The position numbers and the translations under genes are program-made. 64,000 nt of DNA from JAFDZV01 sp048594725 (GTDB lineage Bacteria > Bacteroidota > Ignavibacteria > OLB7), in the NCBI GenBank assembly GCA_048594725.1, contig JBMDXA010000091.1, forward strand, positions 22,107-86,106, written 5' to 3'. Each line of letters opens with the position of its first letter. Within the stretch, counting starts at the first letter, position 1. This document shows, one piece after another, positions 19,298 to 28,801 of this stretch. The notes beneath the pieces were generated by a model that was given only the letters and a program-made list of their open reading frames with translations, searched no databases and was not told the origin of the DNA.

Positions 19298-19334
19298 TTC
19301 CATTTCGGGTCTGCCGGCTACCGGCGGGAGGTTC

Positions 19335-22300
19335 CTACGCATCCTCCCCATAGGCCACCGCGCGCGGGCTCGGCGGAAACGGGGCGGGAGTTGTGGCCTC
19401 GGCCGGGGCCAGTTCCTTGGAGAGATAGGAGTAGATCGCCGGGATCACGTAGAGGGTCAGTCCTCCGGAGAAGACCAGCCCGCCGATCACCGCGATACCC
19501 ATCGAGACGCGGCTCTCGGCGCCGGCTCCAAGCGCAAGGGCGATCGGGAGGGTGCCGAGGATGGTGGCAAGGCTGGTCATCAGGATCGGGCGGAAACGGG
19601 ATGCCGAGGCATCGATGATCGCATCGCGCACGTTCAATCCCTCGTTCTTCCGCTGGTTGGCGAACTCCACGATCAGAATGCCGTTCTTGGTCACCAGGCC
19701 GATCAGCATGATGATGCCGATCTGGCTGAAGATGTTCAGCGTCTGGCTGAAGTACCAGAGCGACAGCAGCGTTCCGGCCAGTGCCAGCGGCACCGTCAGC
19801 AGGATGATGAACGGATCGCGGAAGCTCTCGAACTGCGCCGCCAGGATCAGGTAGATCAGCGTCAGCGCGAAGATGAAGGCGAAGATCAGGCTGGAGGAGC
19901 TTTCGGCGTAATCGCGCGAGGGTCCGGCCAGATCGGTGGAGAAGGATGCATCGAGCGTCTTGGAGGCGATACGTTCCATTTCCGCTATTCCCTCTCCCAG
20001 CGTGCGCCCCTCCGCCAGGTTGGCCGAGACCGTGGCCGAGACGTAGCGGTTGTAGCGGAAGAGCTGCGGCGGGCTGCTCTGCTCGCTGATCTCCACAAGG
20101 TTGTCCAGCTGGATAAGCTCGCCGCCGCTTGCGCGGGCGGAGATCGCAAGCAGATCGAACGGATCATTCCGATCCTCGCGGATCAACTGCCCGATCACCT
20201 GATACTGCTTCCCATTTTTCATGAAGTACCCCAGGCGCTGCTCGCTGAAGGCGAGCTGAAGGGTCTGGGCGATATCGATCACGGAGATGCCCAGGCTGCG
20301 CGCCTTTTCCCGCTCGATGTTGATCTGCACCTCGGGCTTGTTGAACTTCAGGTTCAGATCCACGAACTGGAACATGGAACTGTTCTGCGCCTCGTCCATG
20401 AAGCCCGGCAGCACCTTCTTCAGATCGTCCAGCGTGGCCGCCTGAATCACGAACTGCACCGGCATACCGGCGCGGCGGTCGCCGATGGTGGGCTCCTGCG
20501 AGCCGAAGGCGCGCGCGCCGGTGAGCTTCCGCACCAGGCCGTTCACCGACTCGTAGATCTGCTGCTGCGAGCGTTCCCGCTCCGTCTTCTGCTTCAGGAT
20601 CAGGGTGATATTGCCGGTATTGGCCGATCCGGAACCGGGGGCGGTCATCGCGATCACCGCTTCCTTTTCCGGAATGGAATCGTTGATGAGCTGCGCCAGC
20701 TCGGTCATGTAGGTCTGCATGAACTCGAAGGTGGCCCCCTCCTGCGCGGTTGCCGAGATGCGGAGGCGCCCGCGATCCTCCAGCGGAGCAAGCTCCGAGG
20801 GGATGGTGGAGCCGATCAGGTAGATCAGCCCTGCGGAGGCCACCATGATGACCGGCGCCAGCCAGCGCGCTTTCATGAAGGTGGTCAGGCTGTTGCGGTA
20901 CCCCTCGGTAAAGCGATGGAAGAAGGGTTCGGTCTTCTCGTAGAACCAGCTATGCCCCTCCCTGCGAAGCATCCGGGTGGAGAGCATCGGCGTAAGGGTA
21001 AGCGCCACGAACGCCGAGATAAGCACCGAGCCGGCGATCACCACGCCGAACTCGCGGAAGAGCCGTCCGGTGAAGCCTTCCAGGAAGATCACCGGCAGGA
21101 ACACCGCCGCCAGGGCAACGGTGGTGGAGACCACGGCGAAGACGATCTCCTTGGAACCGGCCAGGCCGGCCTCCATCGGCGTCATCCCCTCCTCGATCTT
21201 CGTATAGATGTTTTCCAGCACCACGATGGCATCGTCCACCACCAGGCCGATCGCCAGCACGATACCGAGCAGCGTCAGCACGTTGATGGAGAAGTCGGCG
21301 ACGTACATGATGAAGAAGGTGCCGATCAGCGATACGGGGATCGCCAGGATCGGGATCAGCGTGGAGCGCCAGTCGCGCAGGAAGAGGAAGATGATAAGCA
21401 CCACCAGGCCGAACGCGATGATGATGGTCTCCACCACCTCGTGGATCGAGGCGCGGATATACTCGGTGGTATCGAACCCGAGCCCCACCTTGATATCCTC
21501 CGGCAGATCCTTCTTGATCTCCTCCAGGCGCTTGTAGACCTCGTCGGCGATGGCGACGTTGTTGGCGCCGGGCTGCGGCAGGATGGCGATGCCCACCATC
21601 GGCACACCGTCGCGGCGGAGCGCGCTGCGGGTGTTCTCCGGTTCCAGCTTCGCGTAGCCCACATCCTCCAGGCGCACGATCCGCCCATCCACCGTCTTGA
21701 TGATCATCTTGTTGAAGTCATCCGGCGTCTCCAGACGTCCCAGCGTGCGCACGGTCAGCTCCGTGGAGTTTCCCTCCACCTTGCCGGAGGGGAGCTCCAC
21801 ATTCTCCTTCTGGAGGGCATTCCGGATATCGGAGGGGGTGAGCGTATAGGCCGCCAGCTTGGCCGGGTCCAGCCACAGACGCATCGAATACTTCTTCTCT
21901 CCCCAGATATTCACGGCGCTGACGCCGGGGATGTTCTGGATGCGCTCCTTCAGCATGTTGGTGGCGATCTCGTTCACCTCCAGCGGATCGCGCTTGGCGC
22001 TCTCCACGGTGAAGAAGAGGATCGGGTTGGCATCGGCGTCGGCCTTGGAGACCACGGGCGGTTCGGCATCGGCCGGAAGGTTGCGGAGGGCGCGGGAGAC
22101 GCGGTCGCGCACGTCGTTGGCGGCAGTCTCCAGATCCACATCCAGCTCGAACTCCACGGTGATGTTGCTCCGCTGCTCGCGGCTGGTGGAGGTCATCGTG
22201 CGCACGCCGGCGATGCCGTTGATGGATTCCTCCAGCGGCTCGGTGATCTGCGATTCGATGACGTCGGCATTGGCGCCGGCATAGGTTGTCGCCACCGTGA

Positions 22301-22433
22301 CGATGGGGGGATCAACCGCCGGGTACTCGCGGATGCCGAGCGAATAAAAGCCGATAGCGCCGAAGATGATGATGACAATCGACATGACGATCGCCAGCAC
22401 GGGGCGCTGGATGCTCAGGGATGATAAGCTCAT
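19335..22433 (-). CDS. RND efflux pump inner-membrane permease (HAE1/AcrB-like)
   Basis: 1032 residues, the usual length of AcrB-type pumps. It begins MSLSSLSIQRPVLAIV, with the first membrane helix and then REYPAVDPP. Two large periplasmic loops alternate with twelve predicted helices. The proton-relay pair is present in GLVVDDAIVVLENI (TM4), and FLPVIFLEGFTG and the TM10-12 block (GILIVEFANQ) are typical. It exports hydrophobic or toxic compounds, driven by protons. It lies 15 bp after the adaptor gene (22449-23531), forming an operon. No TolC-type outer-membrane gene is in the window, so the pump must borrow one. Confidence 0.95.
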   Translation of the reverse strand: MSLSSLSIQRPVLAIVMSIVIIIFGAIGFYSLGIREYPAVDPPIVTVATTYAGANADVIESQITEPLEESINGIAGVRTMTSTSREQRSNITVEFELDVDLETAANDVRDRVSRALRNLPADAEPPVVSKADADANPILFFTVESAKRDPLEVNEIATNMLKERIQNIPGVSAVNIWGEKKYSMRLWLDPAKLAAYTLTPSDIRNALQKENVELPSGKVEGNSTELTVRTLGRLETPDDFNKMIIKTVDGRIVRLEDVGYAKLEPENTRSALRRDGVPMVGIAILPQPGANNVAIADEVYKRLEEIKKDLPEDIKVGLGFDTTEYIRASIHEVVETIIIAFGLVVLIIFLFLRDWRSTLIPILAIPVSLIGTFFIMYVADFSINVLTLLGIVLAIGLVVDDAIVVLENIYTKIEEGMTPMEAGLAGSKEIVFAVVSTTVALAAVFLPVIFLEGFTGRLFREFGVVIAGSVLISAFVALTLTPMLSTRMLRREGHSWFYEKTEPFFHRFTEGYRNSLTTFMKARWLAPVIMVASAGLIYLIGSTIPSELAPLEDRGRLRISATAQEGATFEFMQTYMTELAQLINDSIPEKEAVIAMTAPGSGSANTGNITLILKQKTERERSQQQIYESVNGLVRKLTGARAFGSQEPTIGDRRAGMPVQFVIQAATLDDLKKVLPGFMDEAQNSSMFQFVDLNLKFNKPEVQINIEREKARSLGISVIDIAQTLQLAFSEQRLGYFMKNGKQYQVIGQLIREDRNDPFDLLAISARASGGELIQLDNLVEISEQSSPPQLFRYNRYVSATVSANLAEGRTLGEGIAEMERIASKTLDASFSTDLAGPSRDYAESSSSLIFAFIFALTLIYLILAAQFESFRDPFIILLTVPLALAGTLLSLWYFSQTLNIFSQIGIIMLIGLVTKNGILIVEFANQRKNEGLNVRDAIIDASASRFRPILMTSLATILGTLPIALALGAGAESRVSMGIAVIGGLVFSGGLTLYVIPAIYSYLSKELAPAEATTPAPFPPSPRAVAYGEDA

Positions 22434-22448
22434 AAGGTCAGGCGATCG

Positions 22449-23531
22449 TTAAAGTTCTTGGAGTTCGGTGATCTTCAGGGTGCTGCCGGGGCGCACCTGG
22501 AGGATGCCGGAGGTTATCACCGTGTCGCCGGGGGTCAGCCCGTCGGTGATCTGGATGCTGCTGGCGGTGCGGGAACCTATCACCACTTTTCTGGACTCGG
22601 CCTTTCCCTCCTTGGAGACGAAGACGCTCGCCCCCTCAAGTTCCGGAATCAGTGCCTGGGTGGGGACCATCAGGGCGTCGTCGGCGCTCTTGAGCACCAG
22701 GCCGATCTGGGCGAACGCTCCGGGGAAGATGGTGCCGCCGGAGTTCTGGCAGAGGGCGCGCACCTGGAGTGTGCGGGTGGTCTGGTCGATACGAGGCTCC
22801 ACCGCATAGACATTACCGGTGTAGTCCTTGTCCGATCCCTGGATCTTGAAGGTGATCTTGTTGCCGGGGCGGACCAGGCTGTAATACTTCTCCGGCACCG
22901 AGAAATCGATCTTCACCGGGTTGATGCTATGCAGGCTGGCGATCTTGGTGGTGGGGGATACATAGCTCCCCTCGCTCACATAGCGGAGCCCGATGGTGCC
23001 GGCGAACGGGGCACGGATCTCCGTCTTGGCGATCTGCGCCTTGATGAGGTTGATCTCCGAGACGGCGGTGTTCAGCTCGTTCAGGGCCACATCGTACTCG
23101 GCCTCGCTGATGGCGGCGCGCTCGCGCAGGGCGCGCTGGCGGGTTTCCTTTGCTGCGGCGAGCTCCTTGCGGTAGACCGCCCGTTCCAGCTGTGCGCGGA
23201 GATCGGCGTCGTTGATCTTTATCAGCAGCGCCCCCTTGCTCACGTTGGCCCCTTCCCGGAACAGGATGCGGGTGATCTTTCCCGGCACCTCGCTCTGAAG
23301 GTCCACCTGCTCGTTCGGTGCCACCGTTCCGGTCACCAGAATACGGTCGTCCAGGGTCGATTGCTGGAGCACATAGGCTTTCACGTTCACCGGGCCGCCA
23401 CCGCCCCCCCTTCCCCTGGAGGGAGCCGGGGCCGAGCTGGCGGAGGAGGAGAGAAGCTTCGGAAGGGCCAGCCCGGCAAGAACCGCCAGGGCCACCAGTC
23501 CGATCGTGATACGTTTCGCTCGTATAGTCAT
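22449..23531 (-). CDS. RND efflux periplasmic adaptor (HlyD/MexA-type membrane fusion protein)
   Basis: 360 residues from ATG 23531, where a membrane anchor begins (MTIRAKRITIGLVALAVLAGLAL); frames further upstream are not protein-like. A glycine-rich linker follows. Then come a lipoyl/barrel-sandwich domain (TGTVAPNEQVDLQSEVPG; APFAGTIGLRYVSEGSYV), a short alpha-hairpin (about 110-165, AKETRQRALRERAAISEAEYD) and beta-barrel plus membrane-proximal domains. It links the inner-membrane permease, encoded next in the operon, to an outer-membrane channel. Confidence 0.93.
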   Translation of the reverse strand: MTIRAKRITIGLVALAVLAGLALPKLLSSSASSAPAPSRGRGGGGGPVNVKAYVLQQSTLDDRILVTGTVAPNEQVDLQSEVPGKITRILFREGANVSKGALLIKINDADLRAQLERAVYRKELAAAKETRQRALRERAAISEAEYDVALNELNTAVSEINLIKAQIAKTEIRAPFAGTIGLRYVSEGSYVSPTTKIASLHSINPVKIDFSVPEKYYSLVRPGNKITFKIQGSDKDYTGNVYAVEPRIDQTTRTLQVRALCQNSGGTIFPGAFAQIGLVLKSADDALMVPTQALIPELEGASVFVSKEGKAESRKVVIGSRTASSIQITDGLTPGDTVITSGILQVRPGSTLKITELQEL

Positions 23532-23998
23532 ACGCTCACTCTGAGTATGGGGTAGATATGCCTGAAAATCGATGGAGGGATATCCGGGAACAGGCCGGGG
23601 TGATATCCGCTCGGATTGTATCACAGACGCATGTCCGTGTTGATAATTATCGTAGAAAGATCGTGAACCGGGGATAAAGATCCCCGTTCCCCCTTGGTAC
23701 CAACTAGTAGCGGCCATATCGGGCGCGGAGGGATGCCGGCCGCGGCGGATGGAAATGCGGGTTGCGGAACCGGAGATGGTAGCTGATCCATCCCATCGTA
23801 CCCTGGAATGCCGGTACTGGAATCCGGGGTGATCCGCGGTACGTTCAGGGAGGTCGGGAAGCCGTATCAGCATTAGTGCCGCCAAAGCCAGTTCGGTTCC
23901 ATGGCATACCCGTGCCCGCCATACGGCGAATGCCCCGTACCAGGGTGTGGTACGGGGCATTCTGTGCGGAGCCCGTTCGGGACGGTATGTATGAGCCC
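23532..23998. other. Intergenic region upstream of the RND operon
   Basis: 467 bp that hold the RND operon promoter and the hairpin at 23928-23962. No gene was recognised. Confidence 0.4.
23928..23962 (-). terminator. Perfect 15-bp hairpin after the T9SS cargo gene
   Basis: GAATGCCCCGTACCA (23928-23942) and its exact complement (23948-23962) flank a 5-nt loop. It lies just past the stop codon of the 23999-25600 gene. There is no U-tract, so it may be a bidirectional or RNA-stabilising structure. Confidence 0.55.
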
Positions 23999-25600
23999 CT
24001 AGCGGGTCACTGCAAAACGGATGGTGCCGGTGCGGCCCCCCTCCTCCACCAGCGCGAAGTAGAGCCCGGCGGGAAGGGTGGCGGCATCCACGTTCTCTTC
24101 ATAGGTTCCGGCGCCCCGGTTCCCCAGATCGCGTCTCATCACGGTCTCCCCCAGGGTGTTGGTGATCCGGAGCGTGGCGTTGCCGCGTCCGGCCAGGGTC
24201 ATCCGGATCGTGGTATGGTCCCCGGCCGGGTTCGGGGCCGCCGACATGCTCATGCCGGTCTCCGCCGCCGGTGCTTCCGGCGCCGATGCCGGGACCGAAG
24301 CAAAGCTGCCGTTGATGTAGTAATCATCCAGCAGCCTGGTGATAATGTTCTCGAACTGGGACATGGCTGCCGCACCATCCGGAACTCTCGTCGCATGGCG
24401 GCCGCCGCCCTTGCCGGTGGTTTTGGTAGTGGAGGGAATCGAATCCAGCACCACATACGCCACTGTGAAGTAGGCGGTATCGCCGGGGTGCATGGAGAAG
24501 GTGGTGCTTCCCAGCAGTGTCCGTTTGTCGCCGATAGCGTTGGAACCATCGGCCTTGGTGCCGGTGGTCATGAATTCATAGCGTTGTCCGGAGATGGAGG
24601 GATCGGTTTCGATGATCCAGTCCGGGAACGCTCCCACCCTCCCCTCGGTCCGGTAGCTCATCCGATTGTTCATATCGACAAATCCGTTGGCATCGGTCAT
24701 CGGAGCCTCGATGATCGTCATGCCGAGTGCGCCGAACTGGCTCATGGCAAGATCGTCCCAGACGTACGCGGCGCGAAGTTCAGGCCGTTCGGCGTAATAC
24801 CGGGTGCGGTCATTGTCGGGCATGCCTATCTCGGGATCGCTGACCTGTGCGGCCACGCAATCATGGAGCGTATCGGAGGAGGTATTGACGATCTGGTATT
24901 GGATGAGCACCACCGGGGCATAGAGGCCATCGGCCCAGCCAAGGGTGTTCTGCTGGATTTCGAGTCCCAGCGGAAATCCCAGGCGGGTGCTGTCGCGTCG
25001 TTCGTAGACATCAAGATCTCTATCGTCGAAGCGGGAAACGATCTGTTCATCGGCGCCGGGGATGAACGCGGGGGCGGAATGGAGCCCCTGGGTGTTCCGT
25101 TGATGCACGTCCGGTTCAAAGAGCCCCGGCTGCATCGGCGTTGCGCTTGTGCCGCTTGCCAGCCAGAGAGGCCAGGCGGGCTCGGTGCCGGGCATATGTT
25201 CGCCGGTGGAACGGTTGAACTCCTCGGAATTGTACATGGAGGGCCGGGTGCCGAGCGAATCGGCGTAATACTCGCTGGGAACAGCCCAGCTTGCCCCGGA
25301 ATTCGGATTGCAGGTGATGAAGGTCAGGGGGCGGAGCGAGCCATCCACCATCTTCCGGGCACCGAACCAGAGCCCCGCGCCGAAGATATAGGCCTTGCCG
25401 CTACCGCGGGGATAGGTGAATCCGCTATTCCCCCTTGCAACATCCAATCCGAACATGCCGTAGTTGCTGCTGAAGAATTCCACCTTCCCGACCTTGTTCT
25501 CCTGGTTCAGGAATTTCCGCCAGACCGGCTGTGCCGTTGTCGTCGCCGTCGCCGCGATCAATGCCAGTCCCGTGCATGCTGCTGCTAGTTGTGTACGCAT
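23999..25600 (-). CDS. T9SS type A sorting-domain secreted protein, function unknown
   Basis: 533 residues. The signal peptide ends about residue 23 (ATATTTAQ). The body has no recognised enzyme motif but resembles large secreted proteins common in T9SS bacteria (FGAGLWFGARK, SDTLHDCVAAQVSDPEIG). A T9SS sorting domain occupies the last ~80 residues (SMSAAPNPAGDHTTIRMTL ... LPAGLYFALVEEGG). It should be moved across the outer membrane and anchored or released. It lies downstream of a lipoprotein (25745-26392) and the sigma/anti-sigma pair on the same strand, so it may be a target of that regulon. Confidence 0.8.
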   Translation of the reverse strand: MRTQLAAACTGLALIAATATTTAQPVWRKFLNQENKVGKVEFFSSNYGMFGLDVARGNSGFTYPRGSGKAYIFGAGLWFGARKMVDGSLRPLTFITCNPNSGASWAVPSEYYADSLGTRPSMYNSEEFNRSTGEHMPGTEPAWPLWLASGTSATPMQPGLFEPDVHQRNTQGLHSAPAFIPGADEQIVSRFDDRDLDVYERRDSTRLGFPLGLEIQQNTLGWADGLYAPVVLIQYQIVNTSSDTLHDCVAAQVSDPEIGMPDNDRTRYYAERPELRAAYVWDDLAMSQFGALGMTIIEAPMTDANGFVDMNNRMSYRTEGRVGAFPDWIIETDPSISGQRYEFMTTGTKADGSNAIGDKRTLLGSTTFSMHPGDTAYFTVAYVVLDSIPSTTKTTGKGGGRHATRVPDGAAAMSQFENIITRLLDDYYINGSFASVPASAPEAPAAETGMSMSAAPNPAGDHTTIRMTLAGRGNATLRITNTLGETVMRRDLGNRGAGTYEENVDAATLPAGLYFALVEEGGRTGTIRFAVTR

Positions 25601-25744
25601 GATTGAGTTTTCCCGTGTATCGTGATCTTCTGTTGTTGCTGTATTCGAAGGCCTTCTGAGGTACCGGTCTCGTACAAGGAACGATCTGCTGTTCGCTTGT
25701 TCTCACCGGGCGCGGCATTTTTTCAGTTATTTAACAGGCTGTTT

Positions 25745-26392
25745 TTACGGATTTTTTAATTGCAGGCGAAACGCCCCGCGATCCACGTTTACGACCGTGT
25801 CGGTGGAGGGACTATACCCCTTGAATTCGAACGTCCCCACCATCACTTTTCGCTCCTCGTCGATTTTTACCACGCGTACCGAGCCGGCCGAACGCTCCGT
25901 TCCGGTGCTGTAGGATTCCGGATATCCGGCATTGATCCGCCTGTCGTAGGAGGCGCCATATTTCGGCGGTATGGTGGAGTCGAACTGTTTGGGCGCGGAA
26001 TATTGCGCGTTGAAGACGTAGGTGCCGGTATCCCGTACCGCATCCATGCGAAGGGAGATCACTTCGTAGTCGCGCGTATTCAGGCCGGCACGGGTTGCCT
26101 GGATCGTCAGATAATATCCCTGCGCTGTGCGGCGGTTATGAAAGATGGGGCGGAGAACCTCCGTGGTGAAAGCCGTTTCGCTTCCGTTCACGATGGCAAA
26201 AATCGAATCTCCCGGAGCCTCGATAAATCCGGGAGATGAGACGATCGAATCGATATTGATGACTATCTCCCTGCGGGGAGTATCGATGCCGAGCGGATCG
26301 CCGCAGGAGCAGAGGGGAAGAATAGTGGCGGCCAGCGCCACTGCTCCGAGCATCGTCCTGCGCAGCCGGGATGCAATGCTGATGTTCTTCAT
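25745..26392 (-). CDS. Lipoprotein of unknown function
   Basis: 215 residues. The signal ends in a lipobox (LPLCSC, Cys about 30), followed by GDPLGIDTP. The mature part is predicted to be beta-rich, with alternating patterns such as YYLTIQATRAG and GTYVFNAQY, but no named domain was recognised. It starts 15 bp after the putative anti-sigma gene (26408-27775), so it is very likely co-transcribed with it. The 144-bp gap to the T9SS protein may also be read through. Confidence 0.75.
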   Translation of the reverse strand: MKNISIASRLRRTMLGAVALAATILPLCSCGDPLGIDTPRREIVINIDSIVSSPGFIEAPGDSIFAIVNGSETAFTTEVLRPIFHNRRTAQGYYLTIQATRAGLNTRDYEVISLRMDAVRDTGTYVFNAQYSAPKQFDSTIPPKYGASYDRRINAGYPESYSTGTERSAGSVRVVKIDEERKVMVGTFEFKGYSPSTDTVVNVDRGAFRLQLKNP

Positions 26393-26407
26393 GAATATTC
26401 CTCGCGA

Positions 26408-27775
26408 TTAAAATCCGATCGCAAATCCGAGGTGCGCGTTCAGGTTGGTGCTCGTATAGATCTGGCCGCTCTGCTCGGTCCAGAGGAACCAGGAGGAGAG
26501 TCCTCCCTGTAATGCCAGCATATCCACCGGCCGGTATTCCAGGTTCAGCCCGAAGGTGCCGAGAGGGCCCAGCAGATCGGAGCCGGTGAGCGCCGCCCCG
26601 GCGCCGAACTCCAGGCCGCCGGAGAGCGCATGGGTGCGGAACAGATCCGAGCCGAGCAGAACGCGCCCGTAGCGGACCGTGGGGGACTGTTCGATCTGGA
26701 GATCGACGGCGCGCCCCGGCTGGCCGCTGTGGTAGACCTGCGAGAACTGCGTCTCGCCGATGCTGGCCCCAAGCTCCATGGAGGAGAAGGGGGAATCCTC
26801 GCCGCTGAACCGGTAGCTGACGAACAGGTCGCGATCGAACAGGATGCTGCGGCTGCCGTTGAGGCCATAGACTCGGGGGAGGGAAAGCCGGAAGTGATCG
26901 CGCATCCCGGCCTGCCAGGGGCCCACTCCCCCATCCTCGGCACCATACTGGCTCAGAAGCGAGGCGCCGCTGGAAACCGCCTGGGCGTTTCTATCGGGCC
27001 GGGGGGCCGCTGCCGGGGCCTGCGGACGGCTCATGGCAAGGGTCTGCGGCGCAACCGGCGTGATCTCCGGTGCCGAGGGCTTTTCCGGCTCTGCCGGGAG
27101 GGATGACTGTCCGCGCAGGAGAGGCTCGTTCACGGCAGCCGGCGTGCTGGCCGGAGAGATGATTCTCTGCCGGCGCGGGGCCGCCGTTGTGCCGTTGCGG
27201 GTTCCGGCCTGCTCTCTCGAGCGAAGCTCGGCGATCTGCGCCAGCGCCTCCCGATGCTCCCGGGCAAGCGATGCCAGTTGCGCGCGTGCTGCTGCCAGCG
27301 AGTCCCCCATGCCGGCAACGATCATCGTCTCCGATGCCCTGGCGTCCGGCTTCTGTTCCGTTGTGATGGTTCCTTGTGTGGTATCGTGCCAGAGCAGATA
27401 ACCGGTTCCCACGCCGAGCGCCACCAGCATGATCCCGAACAGGATATTGCGGAGCCAGAGCGCGGAGAACCCTGCGGCGGCAGCGGGGAACACCACCGGT
27501 GGTATCCCTGCGGGAGCGGCGCCCGCCGGGGAGGGGGGGGGGCCTCCGAATTCGCTGTCGATAGCGCTCAGCCCCGCCAGGATGCCGGCATCGGCGGCGG
27601 GTGGCGGGGTGATGCTGCCGGTCATGGCGGAGAACGCACGCGACATTCTGATCTGTTGCAGGAGCATGCCGCGCCGTTCCGGGGAAACGGCCAGCACGTG
27701 CATCAGCTCGGCCACCCTGGTTTCGTCCTGGAGGTCGCCGTTCAGTAGTGCGGTTATCTCTTCGTTGATGCTCAT
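26408..27775 (-). CDS. Putative anti-sigma protein: cytoplasmic head, one membrane helix, outer-membrane-like C-terminal region
   Basis: 455 residues from ATG 27775; an in-frame TTG at 27856 is the alternative. Residues 1-60 (MSINEEITALLNGDLQDETR) look like an anti-sigma head. A Pro/Ala linker leads to one membrane helix (about 108-130, ILFGIMLVALGVGTGYLLW), a short coiled coil (LAAARAQLASLAREHREAL) and a Pro/Ala-rich spacer. The last ~160 residues alternate polar and aromatic residues (LFVSYRFSG, SMELGASIG, LGPLGTFGLNLEYRP) and end in Phe, as outer-membrane barrels do. It lies 83 bp after a sigma factor gene on the same strand. The anti-sigma role is inferred from order and topology. Confidence 0.65.
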   Translation of the reverse strand: MSINEEITALLNGDLQDETRVAELMHVLAVSPERRGMLLQQIRMSRAFSAMTGSITPPPAADAGILAGLSAIDSEFGGPPPSPAGAAPAGIPPVVFPAAAAGFSALWLRNILFGIMLVALGVGTGYLLWHDTTQGTITTEQKPDARASETMIVAGMGDSLAAARAQLASLAREHREALAQIAELRSREQAGTRNGTTAAPRRQRIISPASTPAAVNEPLLRGQSSLPAEPEKPSAPEITPVAPQTLAMSRPQAPAAAPRPDRNAQAVSSGASLLSQYGAEDGGVGPWQAGMRDHFRLSLPRVYGLNGSRSILFDRDLFVSYRFSGEDSPFSSMELGASIGETQFSQVYHSGQPGRAVDLQIEQSPTVRYGRVLLGSDLFRTHALSGGLEFGAGAALTGSDLLGPLGTFGLNLEYRPVDMLALQGGLSSWFLWTEQSGQIYTSTNLNAHLGFAIGF

Positions 27776-27857
27776 TGGGTTATCGGGATTTCGGTTCACC
27801 GGATCTTCTCTGTCAGGCTTTACGGCCGGGTATGCATGGGGGGGAGGGGTTCGCAAA

Positions 27858-28412
27858 TCAGATTTTTCCGCCGAGCAGAGGCCCCAGAATTTTCTGGAGC
27901 GCCTGTTTGGCGCGGTAGATCCGGTTCTTCACCACATCGTGCGTTACGTCCAGTTGGCGTCCTATCTCTTCATAGCTGTATCCTTCCAGTTCGAACAGGA
28001 GGAACGCTTCGCGGTATTGCGGCGCTATCGCCATCAGAGCCTGTTGCAGATGAGCGTTGGTATCGGCGGCTGTTTCATCCGGCGAGTAGATCACATCGAT
28101 CTTCTCATCCATGGAGGTAAGGCGTTTCCTCTCCCGTAATGCGCTGATGCAGCGGGTACGGGCCACCGTCACCAGATATCCCCGGACGTTGTACATCACC
28201 TGCCCCTCGCGGCATGCGCGGTAGAAACGGATGAAGACATCCTGGTAGATATCGGACGCGGCGTCTTCATCGCCGAGCATCAGCAGGCAGAAACGGTAGA
28301 TACGCCCCTTGTACCGCTCGAAGAGCGTGGTAAAGGCGGCATGGTCTCCTTTGCCTGCCTGCTCGGCAAGAAGCTGATCGTCATGCGTGGTCTGGCGCAC
28401 TGTAGCAATCAC
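27858..28412 (-). CDS. ECF-type RNA polymerase sigma factor
   Basis: 184 residues. Region 2 spans about 25-95 (FTTLFERYKGRIYRFCLLML, DIYQDVFIRFYRA, VRGYLVTVARTRCISALR) and region 4 about 120-178 (LMAIAPQYREAFLLFELEGYSYEEIGRQLDVTHDVVKNRIYRAKQ, a helix-turn-helix; motif split here). There is no region 1 or 3, which defines the ECF class. The next gene downstream is the putative membrane anti-sigma protein, the usual partner arrangement. It should direct RNA polymerase to envelope-stress or surface genes. Its own promoter in 28413-28801 is unknown. Confidence 0.92.
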   Translation of the reverse strand: MIATVRQTTHDDQLLAEQAGKGDHAAFTTLFERYKGRIYRFCLLMLGDEDAASDIYQDVFIRFYRACREGQVMYNVRGYLVTVARTRCISALRERKRLTSMDEKIDVIYSPDETAADTNAHLQQALMAIAPQYREAFLLFELEGYSYEEIGRQLDVTHDVVKNRIYRAKQALQKILGPLLGGKI

Positions 28413-28538
28413 ACAAAGCTTTCCTCAGTATCCTGATGAGCGTGGGATTTCGAGTTGTACTACAGGAACGGCGATGCCGGGGGAAGTTCTCACCGCTTCA
28501 TGAATTTTTCCGGGCGGCTCCGCACCAGGGGGGAATAT

Positions 28539-28565
28539 CACGCAAAGGCGCGAAGCCGCAACGAG
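28539..28565. repeat. CGCAAAGGCGC palindromic repeat, half copy
   Basis: CACGCAAAGGCGCGAAGCCG (28539-28558), followed by CAACGAG, equals one arm of the family seen intact at 63477-63537, with the GGC/GCC blocks swapped. No matching second arm is present downstream. Confidence 0.65.
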
Positions 28566-28733
28566 ACGCCGGGAAGAACGGGACGTGATGGCGCCGTTGG
28601 CCGCCGCGATAATCCCGAGGATTCTCTCCCCGGGGATTGCCGCTATCGGAACGGAATATAGCGCTCCGGCACCATGGCGGGCCAGACAATGAGATGCAGG
28701 AGAGGATGGCCGGGGCAGAGCGCGGGCCGGCAT

Positions 28734-28767
28734 AAAAAAAGGGAGATCCGCGTTGTGCGGATCTCCC
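28734..28767 (-). terminator. Rho-independent terminator of the DUF4175 gene
   Basis: A perfect 11-bp stem (GGGAGATCCGC / GCGGATCTCCC) with a 5-nt loop is followed on the minus strand by seven T (complement of 28734-28740). Confidence 0.92.
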
Positions 28768-28801
28768 CTGCCGGTCCCGGTTCGTGCAACCGTGGAGCGT
28801 G

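Larger units (their letters stand above)
28413..28801. other. Intergenic region with half palindromic repeat and terminator
   Basis: It contains the half repeat at 28539-28565 and the terminator of the DUF4175 gene at 28734-28767. It also provides the sigma-factor promoter. No gene was found. Confidence 0.4.

Noticed and set aside
19233..22424. Plus-strand open frame of over 1000 codons opposite the RND permease
   Set aside because: It mirrors the permease gene. Its translation is rich in His, Arg, Asp and Gly without domains, as expected from antisense of a GC-rich gene.
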